Positions 11,281 to 22,204 of a DNA stretch of 64,000 nt are shown here, piece after piece. The DNA comes from Pantoea alfalfae (lineage in GTDB: Bacteria; Pseudomonadota; Gammaproteobacteria; Enterobacterales; Enterobacteriaceae), in contig NZ_CP082292.1 in NCBI RefSeq assembly GCF_019880205.1, positions 3,286,001 through 3,350,000 of the forward strand, in the 5' to 3' direction. Within the stretch, counting starts at the first letter, position 1, and the number at the start of each line of letters is the position of its first letter. The notes under the pieces are model-generated. The model ran no database searches. It saw only the letters and a list, made by a program, of their open reading frames with translations, and was not told the origin of the DNA. A program made the position numbers and the translations under genes.

Positions 11281-12596
11281 CAGCTCAGCTCCTTCGCCAG
11301 TTGCGCGAACTGCTCACCGCGCTGCTCAAAGTTACGGAACTGGTCAAGGCTGGCGCAGGCCGGCGACAGCAGAACCATATCGCCTGCTTTGACCTGCGGC
11401 GCGATCTGCTCCATCGCCTGACGCATCGTCTCCGTGCGTACGGCGATCTCAGGACGCAGCGCTGCCAGCGCATCGCCGTCGCGGCCAAAACAGTAGATAC
11501 GCACATTGTCGCCCTGCAGCCAGGGGATCAGCGGCGTAAAGTCGGCTGACTTACCATCACCGCCCATCAGCAGCCATAGCGTTCCCTCTACCTGCAGACC
11601 ATTCAGCGCCGCTTCGGTGCTGCCGACGTTGGTCGCTTTGGAGTCATTAATCCAGCGCACACCCTGGTGTTCATGGACCAGCTGGAAGCGATGCGCCAGA
11701 CCGTTAAAGTGCGTTAAAGCCGCGAGGCTGGAGGCGCGTGGCAGACCCACCGCATCAGCCAGCGCCAGCGCCGCCAGCGCGTTGGTGTAGTTGTGCTGTC
11801 CCACCATCTTCATTTCAGCGGTGTTCAGGACTTTCTCGCCTTTTACCCGCAGCCAGATACTGCCCTGCTGCTTATTGAGGTGGTAGTCGCCGAAATCGAC
11901 ACCAAAACTGACGCAGCGCTTATCCGCACCACGTACTGGCATCGTCAGCGCATCATCGGCGTTAACGATGCAGATCTGCGCATTCTCATAGACCCGCAGC
12001 TTGGCAGCACGATACTGCTGCATACCCAGCGGATAGCGATCCATATGATCTTCGGTAACGTTAAGCACGGTTGCCGCAGCCGCTTTCAGGCTATGCGTAG
12101 TCTCAAGCTGGAAGCTGGAAAGTTCCAGTACATAGAGTTGGGCCGGTGATTGCAGCAGACTCAGCGCGGGCAGACCAATATTGCCGCCGACGCCGGCCTG
12201 CCAGCCTGCGGCTTTCGCCATCTCACCCACCAGCGTGGTCACGGTGCTTTTGCCGTTGGAACCGGTAATTGCCACGATGGGTGCCTGCGCCTCGCGGCAG
12301 AACAGCTCAATGTCACCGACGATTTCAATTCCGGCTTCAACCGCTTCGCTGAGAATCGGATGCGCCAGCGCGACGCCTGGGCTGGCAACAATCAGATCGG
12401 CCGCCAGTAACCAGTCACCATTAATGCCGCCCAGATGGCGTTCAACCTGCCCGGGTAATTTATCCAGTCCCGGCGGCGAGACACGGGTATCCATCACGCG
12501 AGGCGTGACGCCCTGCGCTAAAAAGAAATCAACACAGGAGAGCCCGGTAAGGCCCAGTCCGATGATGACGACTTTTCTACCCCGATAGTCAGCCAT
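11280..12596 (-). CDS. murD: MurD, UDP-MurNAc-L-Ala--D-glutamate ligase
   Basis: MurD adds D-Glu to UDP-MurNAc-L-Ala in the cytoplasm. It has 438 residues, the same as the E. coli enzyme. The N-terminal Rossmann segment [17 protein letters not shown] begins at about residue 9, the P-loop [17 protein letters not shown] is near residue 112, and VTEDHMDRY follows. The C-terminal motif [19 protein letters not shown] is intact. It overlaps ftsW by one base and follows mraY by two bases. Confidence 0.99.
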   Translation of the reverse strand: MADYRGRKVVIIGLGLTGLSCVDFFLAQGVTPRVMDTRVSPPGLDKLPGQVERHLGGINGDWLLAADLIVASPGVALAHPILSEAVEAGIEIVGDIELFCREAQAPIVAITGSNGKSTVTTLVGEMAKAAGWQAGVGGNIGLPALSLLQSPAQLYVLELSSFQLETTHSLKAAAATVLNVTEDHMDRYPLGMQQYRAAKLRVYENAQICIVNADDALTMPVRGADKRCVSFGVDFGDYHLNKQQGSIWLRVKGEKVLNTAEMKMVGQHNYTNALAALALADAVGLPRASSLAALTHFNGLAHRFQLVHEHQGVRWINDSKATNVGSTEAALNGLQVEGTLWLLMGGDGKSADFTPLIPWLQGDNVRIYCFGRDGDALAALRPEIAVRTETMRQAMEQIAPQVKAGDMVLLSPACASLDQFRNFEQRGEQFAQLAKELS

Positions 12597-12598
12597 GA

Positions 12599-13681
12599 TT
12601 AACGCACCTTCAGCGTGGCCAGGCCAATCAGCACCAGCATTAGCGAAATAATCCAGAAGCGCACGATAACGCGCGGTTCCGGCCAGCCCTTAAGTTCATA
12701 GTGGTGATGGATCGGCGCCATGCGGAAAATACGCTGGCCGCGCAACTTGAACGATCCCACCTGCAGGATCACCGACAGCGTTTCAACCACAAATACGCCG
12801 CCCATGATCACCAGTAAAAATTCCTGACGCAGTAACACCGCGATAGTGCCCAGCGCGCCGCCTAAAGCCAGCGAGCCGACGTCGCCCATAAAGACCTGAG
12901 CCGGATAGGTGTTGAACCACAGGAAGCCCAGCCCTGCCCCGACGATAGCGGTACAGACAATCACCAGCTCACCGGCGTGACGCAGATAGGGAATATGAAG
13001 GTATTCAGCAAACTTCACATTACCGGTTGCCCAGGCAACCAGCGCGAAGCCCGCAGCGACAAAGACGGTTGGCATAATCGCCAGCCCATCCAGGCCATCG
13101 GTCAGATTGACCGCGTTACCCGTTCCGACGATCACAAAGTAGGCAAGCAGCACATAAAAAAGGCCAAGCTGCGGCATGATGTCTTTGAAAAACGGCACGA
13201 CCAGTTGAGTCGCGGGGGTATCTTTGCCCGCCGCATAGAGTCCGAACGCCACACCCAGCGAAATCACCGACATCCAGAAATATTTCCAGCGGGCGATCAG
13301 GCCTTTGGTGTCTTTGCGCACCACTTTACGGTAGTCATCGACAAAGCCGATGATGCCAAAGCCGACCAGCACGAACAGCACGCACCAGACATAGGGGTTC
13401 GACGGATAGGCCCACATCAGCACCGAAATGGTGATGGAGGTCAGAATCATGATGCCGCCCATGGTAGGCGTCCCGCGCTTACTGAAGTGCGATTCCGGGC
13501 CATCGTTACGGACGACCTGGCCAATCTGTAATTTCTGCAGCCAGGCGATCAGGCGCGGCCCCATCCAGAGTGAGATAAATAGTGCGGTCAGCAGGCTGAC
13601 AATGGCGCGAAACGTCAGATAGGAAAAGACGTTAAAGCCCGAATAAAAAGCGACCAGATGCTCGGCCAGCCAAACTAACAT
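12599..13681 (-). CDS. mraY: MraY, phospho-MurNAc-pentapeptide translocase
   Basis: MraY transfers phospho-MurNAc-pentapeptide to undecaprenyl phosphate, making lipid I at the inner membrane. It has 360 residues and about ten membrane segments. The catalytic Asp pair is in [12 protein letters not shown] near residue 115, the [10 protein letters not shown] motif is near residue 192, and the final conserved motif [13 protein letters not shown] is near residue 322. Length equals the E. coli protein. The start overlaps the end of murF by seven bases. Confidence 0.99.
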   Translation of the reverse strand: MLVWLAEHLVAFYSGFNVFSYLTFRAIVSLLTALFISLWMGPRLIAWLQKLQIGQVVRNDGPESHFSKRGTPTMGGIMILTSITISVLMWAYPSNPYVWCVLFVLVGFGIIGFVDDYRKVVRKDTKGLIARWKYFWMSVISLGVAFGLYAAGKDTPATQLVVPFFKDIMPQLGLFYVLLAYFVIVGTGNAVNLTDGLDGLAIMPTVFVAAGFALVAWATGNVKFAEYLHIPYLRHAGELVIVCTAIVGAGLGFLWFNTYPAQVFMGDVGSLALGGALGTIAVLLRQEFLLVIMGGVFVVETLSVILQVGSFKLRGQRIFRMAPIHHHYELKGWPEPRVIVRFWIISLMLVLIGLATLKVR

Positions 13682-15033
13682 GTTCCTTTCTCCTTTAAGC
13701 TCTGTACTACCTGCTCCATGGCGGCACTACGTGAACCTTTTATCAGGACGGTAATTTCTGAGTGTTGGGACAACAATTCTCGTAAACGTTCAGTCAGCGC
13801 CGTCTTATCGCTGAAATGTTCACCAACGCCACTGCTTTCACTGATGAAGTGGCTGAATTTTCCACAGGTCAGTACGCGGTCAAGGCCTGCTTCGCGTGCC
13901 GCTTCGCCAATTTCGCGGTGGCATTTTTCAGTCTCTTCACCCAGTTCCGCCATATCACCCGCGACCAGCACCTGGTAACCAGGCATCTCTGACAGGACCT
14001 GGACGGCGGCGGTCATCGATCCGACGTTAGCGTTGTAGCTGTCATCCAGCAGCAGTTGATGCGCAGAGAGACGTACCGGGAACAGGCGACCTGGCACCGA
14101 CTGCAGGTTTTTCAGTCCCTGCTGAACGGCGCTAAGCGGCGCATCTACCGACAGAGCCAGTGCCGCCGCCGCCAGAGCGTTAGCGATGTTATGACGACCC
14201 GGCAACGGTAATACGATCTCAGCTGTGCCACGCGGTGTGTTCATCACAAAATGGGTGCCATCCTGCGCAATGCGGATATCCCGGGCGGAGAAATCACACT
14301 CAGCCGCCTGCGGCGAGAAGCGCCACACGGTTTTGTCCTGCAGCGTGGTCTGCCAGTTTGGCCAGTCGTTGCTCTCCTCGTTGAGAATTGCAATGCCGTG
14401 AGCCGGCAGACCCTGAAAGATCTCACCTTTCGCTTTAGCGACACCGGCCAGTGAGCCAAAGCCCTCCAGGTGTGCCGCGGCCAGATTATTCACCAGTGCA
14501 CTTTCCGGTTTAACCAGGTCAGTGGTGTAGGCGATTTCGCCCTGATGATTAGCACCCAGCTCGATAACCGCGTACTGATGTTCTGCGGTCAGGCGGAGCA
14601 GCGTCATCGGTACGCCATAATCGTTGTTGAGATTGCCCGAGGTGTAGAGCGTCTCGCCACACTGACGCAGAATCGCTGCGGTCATCTCTTTAACCGAGGT
14701 TTTGCCGGAAGAGCCGGTCAGCGCGACTACGCGGGCGGTCGACTGCTGACGAACCCAGGCACCCAGTCGGCCAAAGGCAACCCGGGTATCCTCAACCACC
14801 ACCTGAGGCACGGCGACAGGTAAATGCTTACTGACCAGCAGCGCCTGTGCGCCACTAGCAATGGCATCTACGGCGAAGTCATGGGCATCAAAGCGTTCGC
14901 CCACCAGCGCGACAAACAGGCTGCCCGCCGTCACTTTGCGGGTATCGGTGGTCACATCATTCAGGGTTAAATCGCTGCCGTGCAGCGTGCCGCCGGTAAT
15001 TTCCGCCAGGGTCTTTAATGAAACCGGAATCAT
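13675..15033 (-). CDS. murF: MurF, D-alanyl-D-alanine-adding ligase
   Basis: MurF completes the UDP-MurNAc-pentapeptide by adding D-Ala-D-Ala made by Ddl. It has 452 residues. The P-loop [18 protein letters not shown] is near residue 105, followed by a Mur-type central domain and the C-terminal Rossmann domain with [14 protein letters not shown] and [16 protein letters not shown]. The start ATG overlaps the murE stop by four bases. Family length and motifs are intact. Confidence 0.98.
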   Translation of the reverse strand: MIPVSLKTLAEITGGTLHGSDLTLNDVTTDTRKVTAGSLFVALVGERFDAHDFAVDAIASGAQALLVSKHLPVAVPQVVVEDTRVAFGRLGAWVRQQSTARVVALTGSSGKTSVKEMTAAILRQCGETLYTSGNLNNDYGVPMTLLRLTAEHQYAVIELGANHQGEIAYTTDLVKPESALVNNLAAAHLEGFGSLAGVAKAKGEIFQGLPAHGIAILNEESNDWPNWQTTLQDKTVWRFSPQAAECDFSARDIRIAQDGTHFVMNTPRGTAEIVLPLPGRHNIANALAAAALALSVDAPLSAVQQGLKNLQSVPGRLFPVRLSAHQLLLDDSYNANVGSMTAAVQVLSEMPGYQVLVAGDMAELGEETEKCHREIGEAAREAGLDRVLTCGKFSHFISESSGVGEHFSDKTALTERLRELLSQHSEITVLIKGSRSAAMEQVVQSLKEKGTC

Positions 15034-16517
15034 GCTGCGCCTCCAAGCAGTGCCGCTACTGTGGCACGATCGGAGTAGTCGAGACGACGGTTGCCGATGA
15101 TCTGATAATCTTCATGGCCTTTACCCGCCACCAGCACGATATCGTCAGGCTGTGCCTGCATAATGGCGTTAGTGACCGCTTGCGCACGACCCGATACCAC
15201 GCGGGCGCGGCCCGGTTCGAGCAAACCAGTCAGAATGTCTTTTACTATCGCCTGCGGATCTTCGCTACGCGGATTGTCGTCGGTGATCACCACCACATCC
15301 GCATATTGCTCAGCAATCGCACCCATTAACGGGCGTTTGCCTTTGTCACGGTCCCCGCCGCAGCCAAACAGGCACCAGAGTTTTCCTTTGCAGTGCAGAC
15401 GTGCCGCTTCCAGCGCTTTTTCCAGCGCATCCGGCGTGTGGGCATAATCCACTACGACCGTCGGTTTTCCTGCAGCGCTGAAGACTTCCATACGCCCGTT
15501 AACCGGCTGTAACCGTGGTGCAACACTGACCAGCGTCGCCAGTGGATAATCCAGTGACAGCAGGGTCGCCAGTGCCAGCAGCAGATTACTGACGTTGAAC
15601 GCGCCCATCAGCGGGCTGTCGATTTCACCGTTGCCCCAGCTTGAGCTGAAACGGATATGCGCACCGTTGTCGTGATACTCCACCGCATCGGCTTTCAGCC
15701 AGCGGCCATGGCAGCCCGGCTGAAGGTTATCCTCCATGGTGACGGCAACCGCATCAGGTAAGCGCGCCAGCCAGCGACGACCAACTTCATCATCAGCGTT
15801 AAGAATCGCCTGTCCAACCTGATGCTCAGAAAACAGCAGCCATTTGGCCGACTCATAGCCCGGCATGTCACCGTGGTAATCGAGGTGATCGCGACTGAGG
15901 TTGGTGAAGACCGCAGCGGCAAACGGCAGTGCTGCAACGCGATGCTGCACCAGACCGTGTGACGAGACTTCCATCGCGGTCAGGGTCGCTCCTTTTTCAG
16001 CGAGTTCGTGCAGCGTATGCTGAACGTCCACTGCTGAACCGGTCGTATTTTCTGCGGCGACTAAGTGCCCCACCAGCCCGTTGCCGACGGTGCCCATCAC
16101 CGCACTGGTCTCACCCAGCAGCGTCGCCCACTGCGCCAGCAGTTGGGTAGTCGTGGTTTTACCGTTGGTGCCGGTGACGCCAATCAGCGTCTGCTTCTCG
16201 CCCGGCTGCTGGTAAAAGCGGCCTGCTAAGGCTGAAAGGCGCTGATTCAACTGCGCCAGATAGATAACCGGTACGCCGTGCATCTCACGGATTTCGCCGT
16301 CGGTCGCTTCATCCTCAGCTTCAGCCACTACGGCGGCGACGCCCTGCGCAATCGCCTGCGGAATGAAACGGCGTCCATCGACCTGATGGCCTGCAACCGC
16401 GACAAACAGATCGCCAGACGCCGCCATGCGGCTATCCAGGGTCATGTCGCGCAGTGGGCGCGCCGGCGCACCTGGCACCCAGGGGCCGAGTAAGTCGCGC
16501 AGGTTACGATCTGTCAC
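15030..16517 (-). CDS. murE: MurE, UDP-MurNAc-tripeptide synthetase (meso-diaminopimelate)
   Basis: MurE adds meso-diaminopimelate to UDP-MurNAc-L-Ala-D-Glu. I place the start at the GTG at 16517, with a GAGG site about seven bases upstream. This gives 495 residues beginning [18 protein letters not shown] after the initiator, the E. coli length; the ATG four codons earlier is not conserved. The P-loop [18 protein letters not shown] is near residue 112. The DDNPRSEDP motif near residue 413 is the signature that selects meso-diaminopimelate over lysine. It overlaps the end of ftsI by 14 bases. Confidence 0.96.
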   Translation of the reverse strand: MTDRNLRDLLGPWVPGAPARPLRDMTLDSRMAASGDLFVAVAGHQVDGRRFIPQAIAQGVAAVVAEAEDEATDGEIREMHGVPVIYLAQLNQRLSALAGRFYQQPGEKQTLIGVTGTNGKTTTTQLLAQWATLLGETSAVMGTVGNGLVGHLVAAENTTGSAVDVQHTLHELAEKGATLTAMEVSSHGLVQHRVAALPFAAAVFTNLSRDHLDYHGDMPGYESAKWLLFSEHQVGQAILNADDEVGRRWLARLPDAVAVTMEDNLQPGCHGRWLKADAVEYHDNGAHIRFSSSWGNGEIDSPLMGAFNVSNLLLALATLLSLDYPLATLVSVAPRLQPVNGRMEVFSAAGKPTVVVDYAHTPDALEKALEAARLHCKGKLWCLFGCGGDRDKGKRPLMGAIAEQYADVVVITDDNPRSEDPQAIVKDILTGLLEPGRARVVSGRAQAVTNAIMQAQPDDIVLVAGKGHEDYQIIGNRRLDYSDRATVAALLGGAA

Positions 16518-18273
16518 TTGATTCCTCACTTCTGTTAGTCACCAACTCATTCCTGTCATTGGTCGTCGGTAATGCGTCCGGCTCGATGTTCATGGTGCGC
16601 AGTACGCCGCCCATGATGGCACCAAACACCGGTGCAGAAACCGCACCGCCGTAATACTTGCCGGCCTGGGGATCGTTGATCACCACCACCAGCGCGAATC
16701 GGGGATGACTGGCAGGCGCCACGCCTGCGGTATAAGCAATATATTTATTGACGTAGCGTCCATCCGGCCCGACTTTTTTCGCCGTACCGGTTTTTATCGC
16801 AATGCGATAACCCTTGATTGCCGCTTTAACGCCACCGCCACCGGGCAGCGCCACGCTTTCCATCATGTGCATCACGGTTTTCACCAGTGACTCATCGAAA
16901 ACGCGTTGTCCCGCGACGGGCGGATCCACTTTGGTAATCGACAGCGGGCGATTAATGCCATAGCTGCCAATCGTTGCGTAGACTCGCGCTAACTGTAACG
17001 GCGTTACCATTAGCCCGTAGCCGAAAGAGAAGGTGGCCCTCTCTATGTCAGACCACCGTTGTTTTTTAGGGTATAAGCCACTGCTTTCCCCGACCAGCCC
17101 CAAATTGGTCGGTTTGCCCAGTCCAAAGCGCGCGTAAGTTTCTACCAGCGCTGAGGAAGGCATCGCTAACGCCAGACGTGAAACACCGACGTTACTCGAC
17201 TTCTGTAAAACCCCTGTCAGGGTCAATTCGTTGTAGCGCGCCACATCTTTGATCTCATGACCATTGACCCGGTACGGCACGGTATTCAGGACGCTATTCT
17301 CTCTGACCACGCCGCGCTGCAGCGCGGTCATCACCACCATCGGCTTCACGGTAGAACCCGGCTCGAAGATGTCGGTAATTGCGCGGTTACGCATCAGATC
17401 TTTAGGCGTGTTGGTGAGATTATTTGGGTTGTAAGCCGGACTGTTGGCCATCGCCAGCACTTCACCGGTATTCACATCCACCAGCACCGCGGTGCCCGAT
17501 TCCGCTTTGTTAAAGGCCACCGCATTATTCAGTTCCCGGTAGACCAGCGCCTGTAAGCGCTCATCAATACTCAGAGTCAGGTTATGGGCGGCGCGGCTGT
17601 CCACTGACGAGATATCTTCAATAACGCGACCATAACGGTCTTTGCGTACCGTCCGCTCGCCCGGCGCACCGGTCAGCCATTTATCAAAGCTCTTTTCAAT
17701 GCCTTCAATGCCCTGGCCGTCGATATTGGTAAAGCCAATCAGATGGGAGGTCACCTGCCCGGCAGGGTAGTAACGACGCGACTCTTCGCGCAGATGAATA
17801 CCGGGAAGTTTGAGTTTTTTGACGTATTCACCGATGGCCGGATTGACCTGGCGCGCCAGATAGACAAAGCGGCCTTTAGGATTGGCATTGACGCGGGCCG
17901 CCAGTTGATCAAGCGGAATAGAGAGCGCATCAGACAGCGCTTTCCAGCGGCTGTCCAGCGTTACGCCACCACCGGCATGCAGCTCTTTTGGATCAGCCCA
18001 GATGGCATTAACCGGTACACTGACTGCCAATGGGCGGCCAGCGCGATCGCTGATCATCCCGCGTGAAGTCGGCACAGCCTGAACACGCAGCGAGCGCAGA
18101 TCGCCCTCTTTCACCAGCTTGCCCGGATTGATCACCTGCAGCCAGGCCACACGCGACAGCAAACCGCCCAGCGCCAGTAAAATACAGCCGCACAGCAACG
18201 CAAAACGCCAGCTTACAAAGCTGGCTTTATCTTCCGGTTTCTTTAACTTCAGCGTTCTGCCTGTGCCGCTCAT
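16504..18273 (-). CDS. ftsI: FtsI (PBP3), septal peptidoglycan transpeptidase
   Basis: FtsI is the class B penicillin-binding protein that crosslinks septal peptidoglycan as partner of FtsW. It has 589 residues. A short cytoplasmic N-terminus is followed by the membrane anchor [16 protein letters not shown] (about residues 25-40) and the pedestal domain. The transpeptidase motifs are FEPGSTVKP with the catalytic serine near residue 308, SSN in [10 protein letters not shown] near residue 360, and KTG in [10 protein letters not shown] near residue 495. The C-terminal tail after EPDAL is variable and probably trimmed by Prc, as in E. coli (inference). Confidence 0.99.
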   Translation of the reverse strand: MSGTGRTLKLKKPEDKASFVSWRFALLCGCILLALGGLLSRVAWLQVINPGKLVKEGDLRSLRVQAVPTSRGMISDRAGRPLAVSVPVNAIWADPKELHAGGGVTLDSRWKALSDALSIPLDQLAARVNANPKGRFVYLARQVNPAIGEYVKKLKLPGIHLREESRRYYPAGQVTSHLIGFTNIDGQGIEGIEKSFDKWLTGAPGERTVRKDRYGRVIEDISSVDSRAAHNLTLSIDERLQALVYRELNNAVAFNKAESGTAVLVDVNTGEVLAMANSPAYNPNNLTNTPKDLMRNRAITDIFEPGSTVKPMVVMTALQRGVVRENSVLNTVPYRVNGHEIKDVARYNELTLTGVLQKSSNVGVSRLALAMPSSALVETYARFGLGKPTNLGLVGESSGLYPKKQRWSDIERATFSFGYGLMVTPLQLARVYATIGSYGINRPLSITKVDPPVAGQRVFDESLVKTVMHMMESVALPGGGGVKAAIKGYRIAIKTGTAKKVGPDGRYVNKYIAYTAGVAPASHPRFALVVVINDPQAGKYYGGAVSAPVFGAIMGGVLRTMNIEPDALPTTNDRNELVTNRSEESSDRS

Positions 18274-18289
18274 TCGCTATCTGAAATCC

Positions 18290-18610
18290 TTATTTCTGCA
18301 CCACGATATTTTCTTGTGAAGGATCAACGTGCTGCAGCTGCAGCTTCTCGGTGGCGATGCGTTCAACCCGGCTATGGTCGCCCAGCGCATTCTCTTCCAG
18401 AATCAGGTTGCGCCACTCAATATCCAGCGCATCACGCTCCAGCACCAGCTGTTCGCGCTGCGCGGTAAGCAGGCGTGTTTTATGGGTGGTGGTGACCACC
18501 AGCACGGCAGACACCACCACAGCGATCAGCAACAGCACCGGAATCTTGCCTTTTCGCAGCAAATCCCCGCCGATGACGGCGGGCAGACTGTGGCGCTCAT
18601 TGCCGATCAT
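18290..18610 (-). CDS. ftsL: FtsL divisome protein
   Basis: FtsL is a small bitopic protein that forms the FtsQLB complex and signals FtsWI activation. It has 106 residues, against 121 in E. coli; the missing residues are at the cytoplasmic N-terminus. A membrane segment (about residues 23-42, [17 protein letters not shown]) precedes a leucine-zipper-like coiled coil. The stretch from [18 protein letters not shown] to the final NIVVQK is nearly identical to E. coli. The ATG overlaps the rsmH stop by four bases. Confidence 0.97.
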   Translation of the reverse strand: MIGNERHSLPAVIGGDLLRKGKIPVLLLIAVVVSAVLVVTTTHKTRLLTAQREQLVLERDALDIEWRNLILEENALGDHSRVERIATEKLQLQHVDPSQENIVVQK

Positions 18611-19548
18611 GCGTCGGTTTTCTCCGCGATACGTAATACCGAACTGCGCGCACGTGGATTCTCAGAGACTTCAGCGTCACCTGGCGACATCTTGCCAAGC
18701 AGCTTCAGTTCACGCCCGCCCAGGGCTCGCAGCTGCTGTTCAGTCATCGGTATCCCGGCAGGCACCTGTGGCCCGCGACTCTGATCGCGCATGAAGCGCT
18801 TCACCAGCCGATCTTCCAGTGAATGGAAGCTGATGACAGAGAGGCGACCTTGTGGTGCCAGCACCTCAACCGCCCCTTTCAGCGCAATATCGATCTCTTC
18901 CAGTTCGCTGTTAATCCAGATACGAATTGCCTGGAAGCTGCGTGTAGCCGGATGCTTAAACTTATCTTTCACGGGCATGGCGACAGAGATGACTTCAGCC
19001 AGCTCACGGGTGCGAGTCATCGGCTGTTCACGATTGCGCTCGACAATGGCCCGGGCAATACGTTTAGAGAATCGTTCTTCACCGTAGGTCTTCAGGACGA
19101 AAGCGATATCCGCTTCTTCCGCGTGCAGCAACCATTCTGCGGCGGAGTGACCGCGCGAAGGATCCATGCGCATATCCAGCGGTCCGTCACGCATAAAGGA
19201 GAAGCCGCGTTCGGCATCATCCAGCTGCGGTGATGAAACCCCCAGATCGAGTAAAATGCCGTCAATTTTTCCGACTAAATCCCGTTCAGCGGCATACTCT
19301 GCCAGTGCGGAAAAAGGGCCATGAATAATTGAAAAACGCGGGTCGGTGATCTCCGCAGCAGCGGCGATAGCTTGCGGATCGCGATCGATAGCGATCAGCC
19401 TTCCCTTCTCTCCCAGTTGCGAAAGAATCAGGCGTGAGTGACCACCACGGCCAAAAGTACCGTCGATGTAAATACCGTCTTCCCTGATATTGAGGCCGTT
19501 AACCGCCTCATCCAACAGTACGGTGGTATGTTTAAAATTTTCCTGCAT
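18607..19548 (-). CDS. rsmH: RsmH, 16S rRNA m4C1402 methyltransferase
   Basis: RsmH (MraW) methylates N4 of C1402 in the 16S rRNA decoding centre using S-adenosylmethionine. It has 313 residues. The SAM-binding motif [16 protein letters not shown] is near residue 32, and [21 protein letters not shown] near residue 95 is a hallmark of the family. The C-terminal [13 protein letters not shown] and [14 protein letters not shown] are typical. It follows mraZ by two bases at the head of the dcw transcript. Confidence 0.98.
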   Translation of the reverse strand: MQENFKHTTVLLDEAVNGLNIREDGIYIDGTFGRGGHSRLILSQLGEKGRLIAIDRDPQAIAAAAEITDPRFSIIHGPFSALAEYAAERDLVGKIDGILLDLGVSSPQLDDAERGFSFMRDGPLDMRMDPSRGHSAAEWLLHAEEADIAFVLKTYGEERFSKRIARAIVERNREQPMTRTRELAEVISVAMPVKDKFKHPATRSFQAIRIWINSELEEIDIALKGAVEVLAPQGRLSVISFHSLEDRLVKRFMRDQSRGPQVPAGIPMTEQQLRALGGRELKLLGKMSPGDAEVSENPRARSSVLRIAEKTDA

Positions 19549-19550
19549 AG

Positions 19551-20009
19551 CTATAGCGACAAGTCCTGCAACCGCTCAGATAAAGGCTCCTGAGCCGACT
19601 GTTCTGCGTCAATATCGTCCCTGACTTGTTGATACCAGGTCTGTTCATCCCACAGCTCAAACTTGTTGAACTGTCCAACCAGCATCACTTCTTTGGTTAA
19701 TTTTGCATGCTGCCGAAGCGTATTTGCCAGCAGCAGGCGGCCTGCATTGTCCATCTGACATTCACTGGCATGTCCCAGCAGCAAACGCTGCACGCGACGC
19801 TCAAGTGGATTCATACTGGAAAGGCGTGCCAGCTTTTTTTCAATGATTTCCCATTCGGGCAGGGTATAAAGCAACAGGCATGGCTGGTGGAGGTCGATGG
19901 TACAGACCATCTGCCCCTGAGACTCCCCAATCAGCAAATCGCGATATCGCGTGGGTACGGCGAGCCGCCCTTTGCTGTCGAGATTGACTAACGTTGCTCC
20001 GCGGAACAT
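19551..20009 (-). CDS. mraZ: MraZ, transcriptional regulator of the dcw cluster
   Basis: MraZ is a ring-forming DNA-binding protein with two AbrB-like halves, each carrying a DxxGR motif: [15 protein letters not shown] near residue 10 and [15 protein letters not shown] near residue 87. It has 152 residues, as in E. coli. In E. coli it represses its own promoter by binding direct TGGG-type repeats, and matching repeats sit just upstream here. A strong AGGAGG site precedes the ATG. It is the first gene of the dcw cluster. Confidence 0.98.
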   Translation of the reverse strand: MFRGATLVNLDSKGRLAVPTRYRDLLIGESQGQMVCTIDLHQPCLLLYTLPEWEIIEKKLARLSSMNPLERRVQRLLLGHASECQMDNAGRLLLANTLRQHAKLTKEVMLVGQFNKFELWDEQTWYQQVRDDIDAEQSAQEPLSERLQDLSL

Positions 20010-20030
20010 GCCAGTCTCTCCTCCTGGTCA

Positions 20031-20064
20031 CCCATTTACGCCACTTTATCCCACTTTTTACCAC
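20031..20064 (-). promoter_or_regulatory. MraZ operator: four 10-bp-spaced TGG repeats
   Basis: On the minus strand GTGG occurs at 20064-20061, 20054-20051 and 20044-20041, and TGGG at 20034-20031, each separated by AT-rich filler of the form TAAAAA, GATAAA and CGTAAA. The strict 10-bp phasing equals one helical turn. MraZ of E. coli is known to bind TGGG-type direct repeats at this place. The repeats lie between the predicted -10 element and the mraZ ribosome site, so bound MraZ would block early transcription. Confidence 0.8.
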
Positions 20065-20071
20065 GAAACGA

Positions 20072-20100
20072 GTTTAAGGATCCCATGAAATCCTTGTCAA
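20072..20100 (-). promoter_or_regulatory. Predicted sigma-70 promoter of the dcw cluster
   Basis: A perfect -35 TTGACA (20100-20095, minus strand) is followed after exactly 17 bases by TTAAAC (20077-20072) as -10. Transcription would start near 20065, at the first MraZ repeat. This is the position of the strong Pmra promoter in E. coli. Confidence 0.75.
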
Positions 20101-20503
20101 GCCGGAGCGGTAGTTGAATATCACTCTTTACAGAGCGCAAAATTAATTTCTGGCGACGATATAAACGAATAAAAAAGGAATATAAAAATTAAGCCAATGA
20201 ATACCTGAATAAAAATAAGGATCCGGGTAAAAATGACTAAAAATGAAACAATGTGAAGCGCTGAATATTTATCGTAGTTTCTGAGACAGCGGCGGCATTT
20301 TAGGGGATTTCCGAAAGGAAGCACAGCAGCTTCAGGCCAGACGGGGCAGGAAGTTTGTTGAAGTTGTAAGCAGATAATAAAAATAAGCCTTTCGACTTTG
20401 TTAGATTTGATGAGCAGAATTTACGCTTTTTTACGTCGACCTGTTTATTTAATCAGTACATTACGGAAATAAAATGGGCGGGCAGCGTAATACTGCCCGT
20501 TAC
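20101..20503. other. AT-rich intergenic region between cra and the dcw promoter
   Basis: About 400 bases of clearly lower G+C than the flanking genes separate the cra stop from the dcw promoter. A 67-codon minus-strand frame (20121-20324) has a Phe/Ile-rich translation, no ribosome site and no family resemblance, so I do not call it a gene. No terminator hairpin with a T tract is evident after cra. Confidence 0.5.
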
Positions 20504-21514
20504 TCATTTAACTTTTCTGCTTAATTGTCCGCGACGGTATAAATTACGACGAATGCGGGTTAAACCCGGTTTCGGTTTTCTGGGTTCATCTAAAGAGGCT
20601 AAAACTAATTCCAGTACGCGCTCTGCTACGTCACGATGACGCTGCCCTACCGCCAGGACCGGACACTCAAGAAAGTCCAGTAATTCGTGGTCGCCAAACG
20701 TGGCAATGGCCAGCTCGGTCGGCAGTCTTCCGTCACGTTTCAGCGTCACATCCATGACACCCTGCAGCAGACCAAATGAGGTGGTAAACAGCGCCTCCGG
20801 CATCGGGTGATCTTCCAGGTATTTTTCAAACAGCGCCGCAGCGGCTGTACGTTCGAAGCTGTTGCAGTAGATATAGTCAATCGGGCGGGGATCGTCTTTC
20901 CAGGCATCGCGGAACCCCATCTCCCGCAGAAAACTCACTGAGAGCTCAGGTAACGCGCCAAGGAACAGCACATTTTTAACCTCAAGCTGACGCAATTCAG
21001 CGGCCAGCGTCTGTGCATCATCCTGATCGGCACCCACTACGCTGGTGAAATGTTCACGATCCAGCGCGCGGTCTAACGCGATAATCGGCAGGGGATCGTT
21101 GATCCACCGCTGATAAAAGGGATGCTCTGGCGGTAACGAGGTAGAGACGATTATCGCATCGACCTGCCGCTGTAACAGATGTTCAATGCAGCGCATTTCG
21201 TTATCAGGCTGATCTTCAGAACAGGCAATCAGCAGCTGATAGCCGCGCTGACGCGCCTGTCGCTCCAGATAGTTCGCAATACGGGTATAGCTGGTATTTT
21301 CCAGATCGGGAATGACTAACCCAATAGAGCGCGTTCGCCCGGCGCGCAGCCCGGCAGCCACCGCATTAGGGTGATAATTATGCTCACGTACCACCGCCAT
21401 GACTTTCTCAACGGTTTTGTCGCTGACACGATACTGCCGCGCTTTGCCATTGATCACATAACTGGCCGTGGTGCGCGATACGCCTGCCAGACGCGCAATT
21501 TCATCCAGTTTCAC
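20504..21514 (-). CDS. cra: Cra (FruR), catabolite repressor/activator
   Basis: Cra is a LacI-family regulator that responds to fructose phosphates and controls carbon flux genes. It has 336 residues, two more than E. coli. The N-terminal helix-turn-helix [20 protein letters not shown] and hinge [20 protein letters not shown] are essentially identical to E. coli. The effector domain carries [20 protein letters not shown]-like and [20 protein letters not shown] blocks. The middle part (about residues 165-215) is the most diverged. It lies between ilvH and the dcw cluster, as in E. coli. Confidence 0.98.
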   Translation of the reverse strand: MKLDEIARLAGVSRTTASYVINGKARQYRVSDKTVEKVMAVVREHNYHPNAVAAGLRAGRTRSIGLVIPDLENTSYTRIANYLERQARQRGYQLLIACSEDQPDNEMRCIEHLLQRQVDAIIVSTSLPPEHPFYQRWINDPLPIIALDRALDREHFTSVVGADQDDAQTLAAELRQLEVKNVLFLGALPELSVSFLREMGFRDAWKDDPRPIDYIYCNSFERTAAAALFEKYLEDHPMPEALFTTSFGLLQGVMDVTLKRDGRLPTELAIATFGDHELLDFLECPVLAVGQRHRDVAERVLELVLASLDEPRKPKPGLTRIRRNLYRRGQLSRKVK

Positions 21515-21649
21515 GATAACCCCACCATCAAATCCGCTTTAACGGCAAAAATAGCCGCAGTTAAGCTATGGATAACTTATGACTATCATCTAACAGCAGA
21601 AAAGTGCGCGGAGCAACCGCTTTTCTGAATGTAACCCGCCTGGCGCATA

Positions 21650-21681
21650 AAAAATAAAAAAACCCGGCATTTCGCCGGGTT
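21650..21681 (-). terminator. Rho-independent terminator after ilvIH
   Basis: On the minus strand AACCCGGC (21681-21674) pairs with GCCGGGTT (21668-21661) around a five-base loop and is followed by a T-rich tract (21660-21650). It lies about 30 bases beyond the ilvH stop and should end the ilvIH transcript before cra. Confidence 0.88.
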
Positions 21682-21710
21682 AGGTGAGGATCGATGGTGA
21701 CGCAGCGTGA

Positions 21711-22202
21711 TTAACGCATGATGCGATCGCCACGTGAAACGCCCACGATACCGGAGCGTGCCACTTCAACAATTTCGGCAACCTCGCGAACGCTATTCAG
21801 GAAGGCGTCCAGTTTGTCACTGGTGCCTGCCAGCTGAACCGTGTACAGCGTCGGCGTCACGTCGATAATCTGACCGCGGAAGATCTCGGCGTTACGCTTC
21901 ACCTCTTCACGGCCATAACCGCTGGCCTGAATCTTCACCAGCATGATTTCGCGCTCAACATAGGCGCCCTGCCCCAGTTCGGTGACACGCAACACATCCA
22001 CCAGCTTGTGCAGCTGCTTTTCAATCTGCTCCAGCACCTTCTGATCGCCCACTGTCTGAATGGTCATCCGCGACAGTGTCGGATCGTCGGTCGGTGCCAC
22101 GGTCAGGCTTTCAATGTTATAGCCGCGCTGCGAAAACAGACCGACGACACGGGATAATGCGCCGGATTCGTTCTCCAGCAGAACTGATAAAATGCGACGC
22201 AT
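21711..22202 (-). CDS. ilvH: IlvH, regulatory subunit of acetolactate synthase III
   Basis: IlvH is the small, valine-sensing subunit of acetohydroxyacid synthase III in branched-chain amino acid synthesis. It has 163 residues, the E. coli length, starting [20 protein letters not shown] at 22202. The upstream in-frame extension lies in ilvI. The N-terminal ACT domain (about residues 2-76) includes [20 protein letters not shown], where valine binding is known to occur. The ATG is two bases beyond the ilvI stop. Confidence 0.98.
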   Translation of the reverse strand: MRRILSVLLENESGALSRVVGLFSQRGYNIESLTVAPTDDPTLSRMTIQTVGDQKVLEQIEKQLHKLVDVLRVTELGQGAYVEREIMLVKIQASGYGREEVKRNAEIFRGQIIDVTPTLYTVQLAGTSDKLDAFLNSVREVAEIVEVARSGIVGVSRGDRIMR

Positions 22203-22204
22203 AA

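Noticed and set aside
20121-20324. 67-codon minus-strand frame, Phe/Ile-rich, possible small membrane protein
   Set aside because: It lies in AT-rich non-coding DNA upstream of the dcw promoter, lacks a ribosome site and looks like chance translation of AT-rich sequence.
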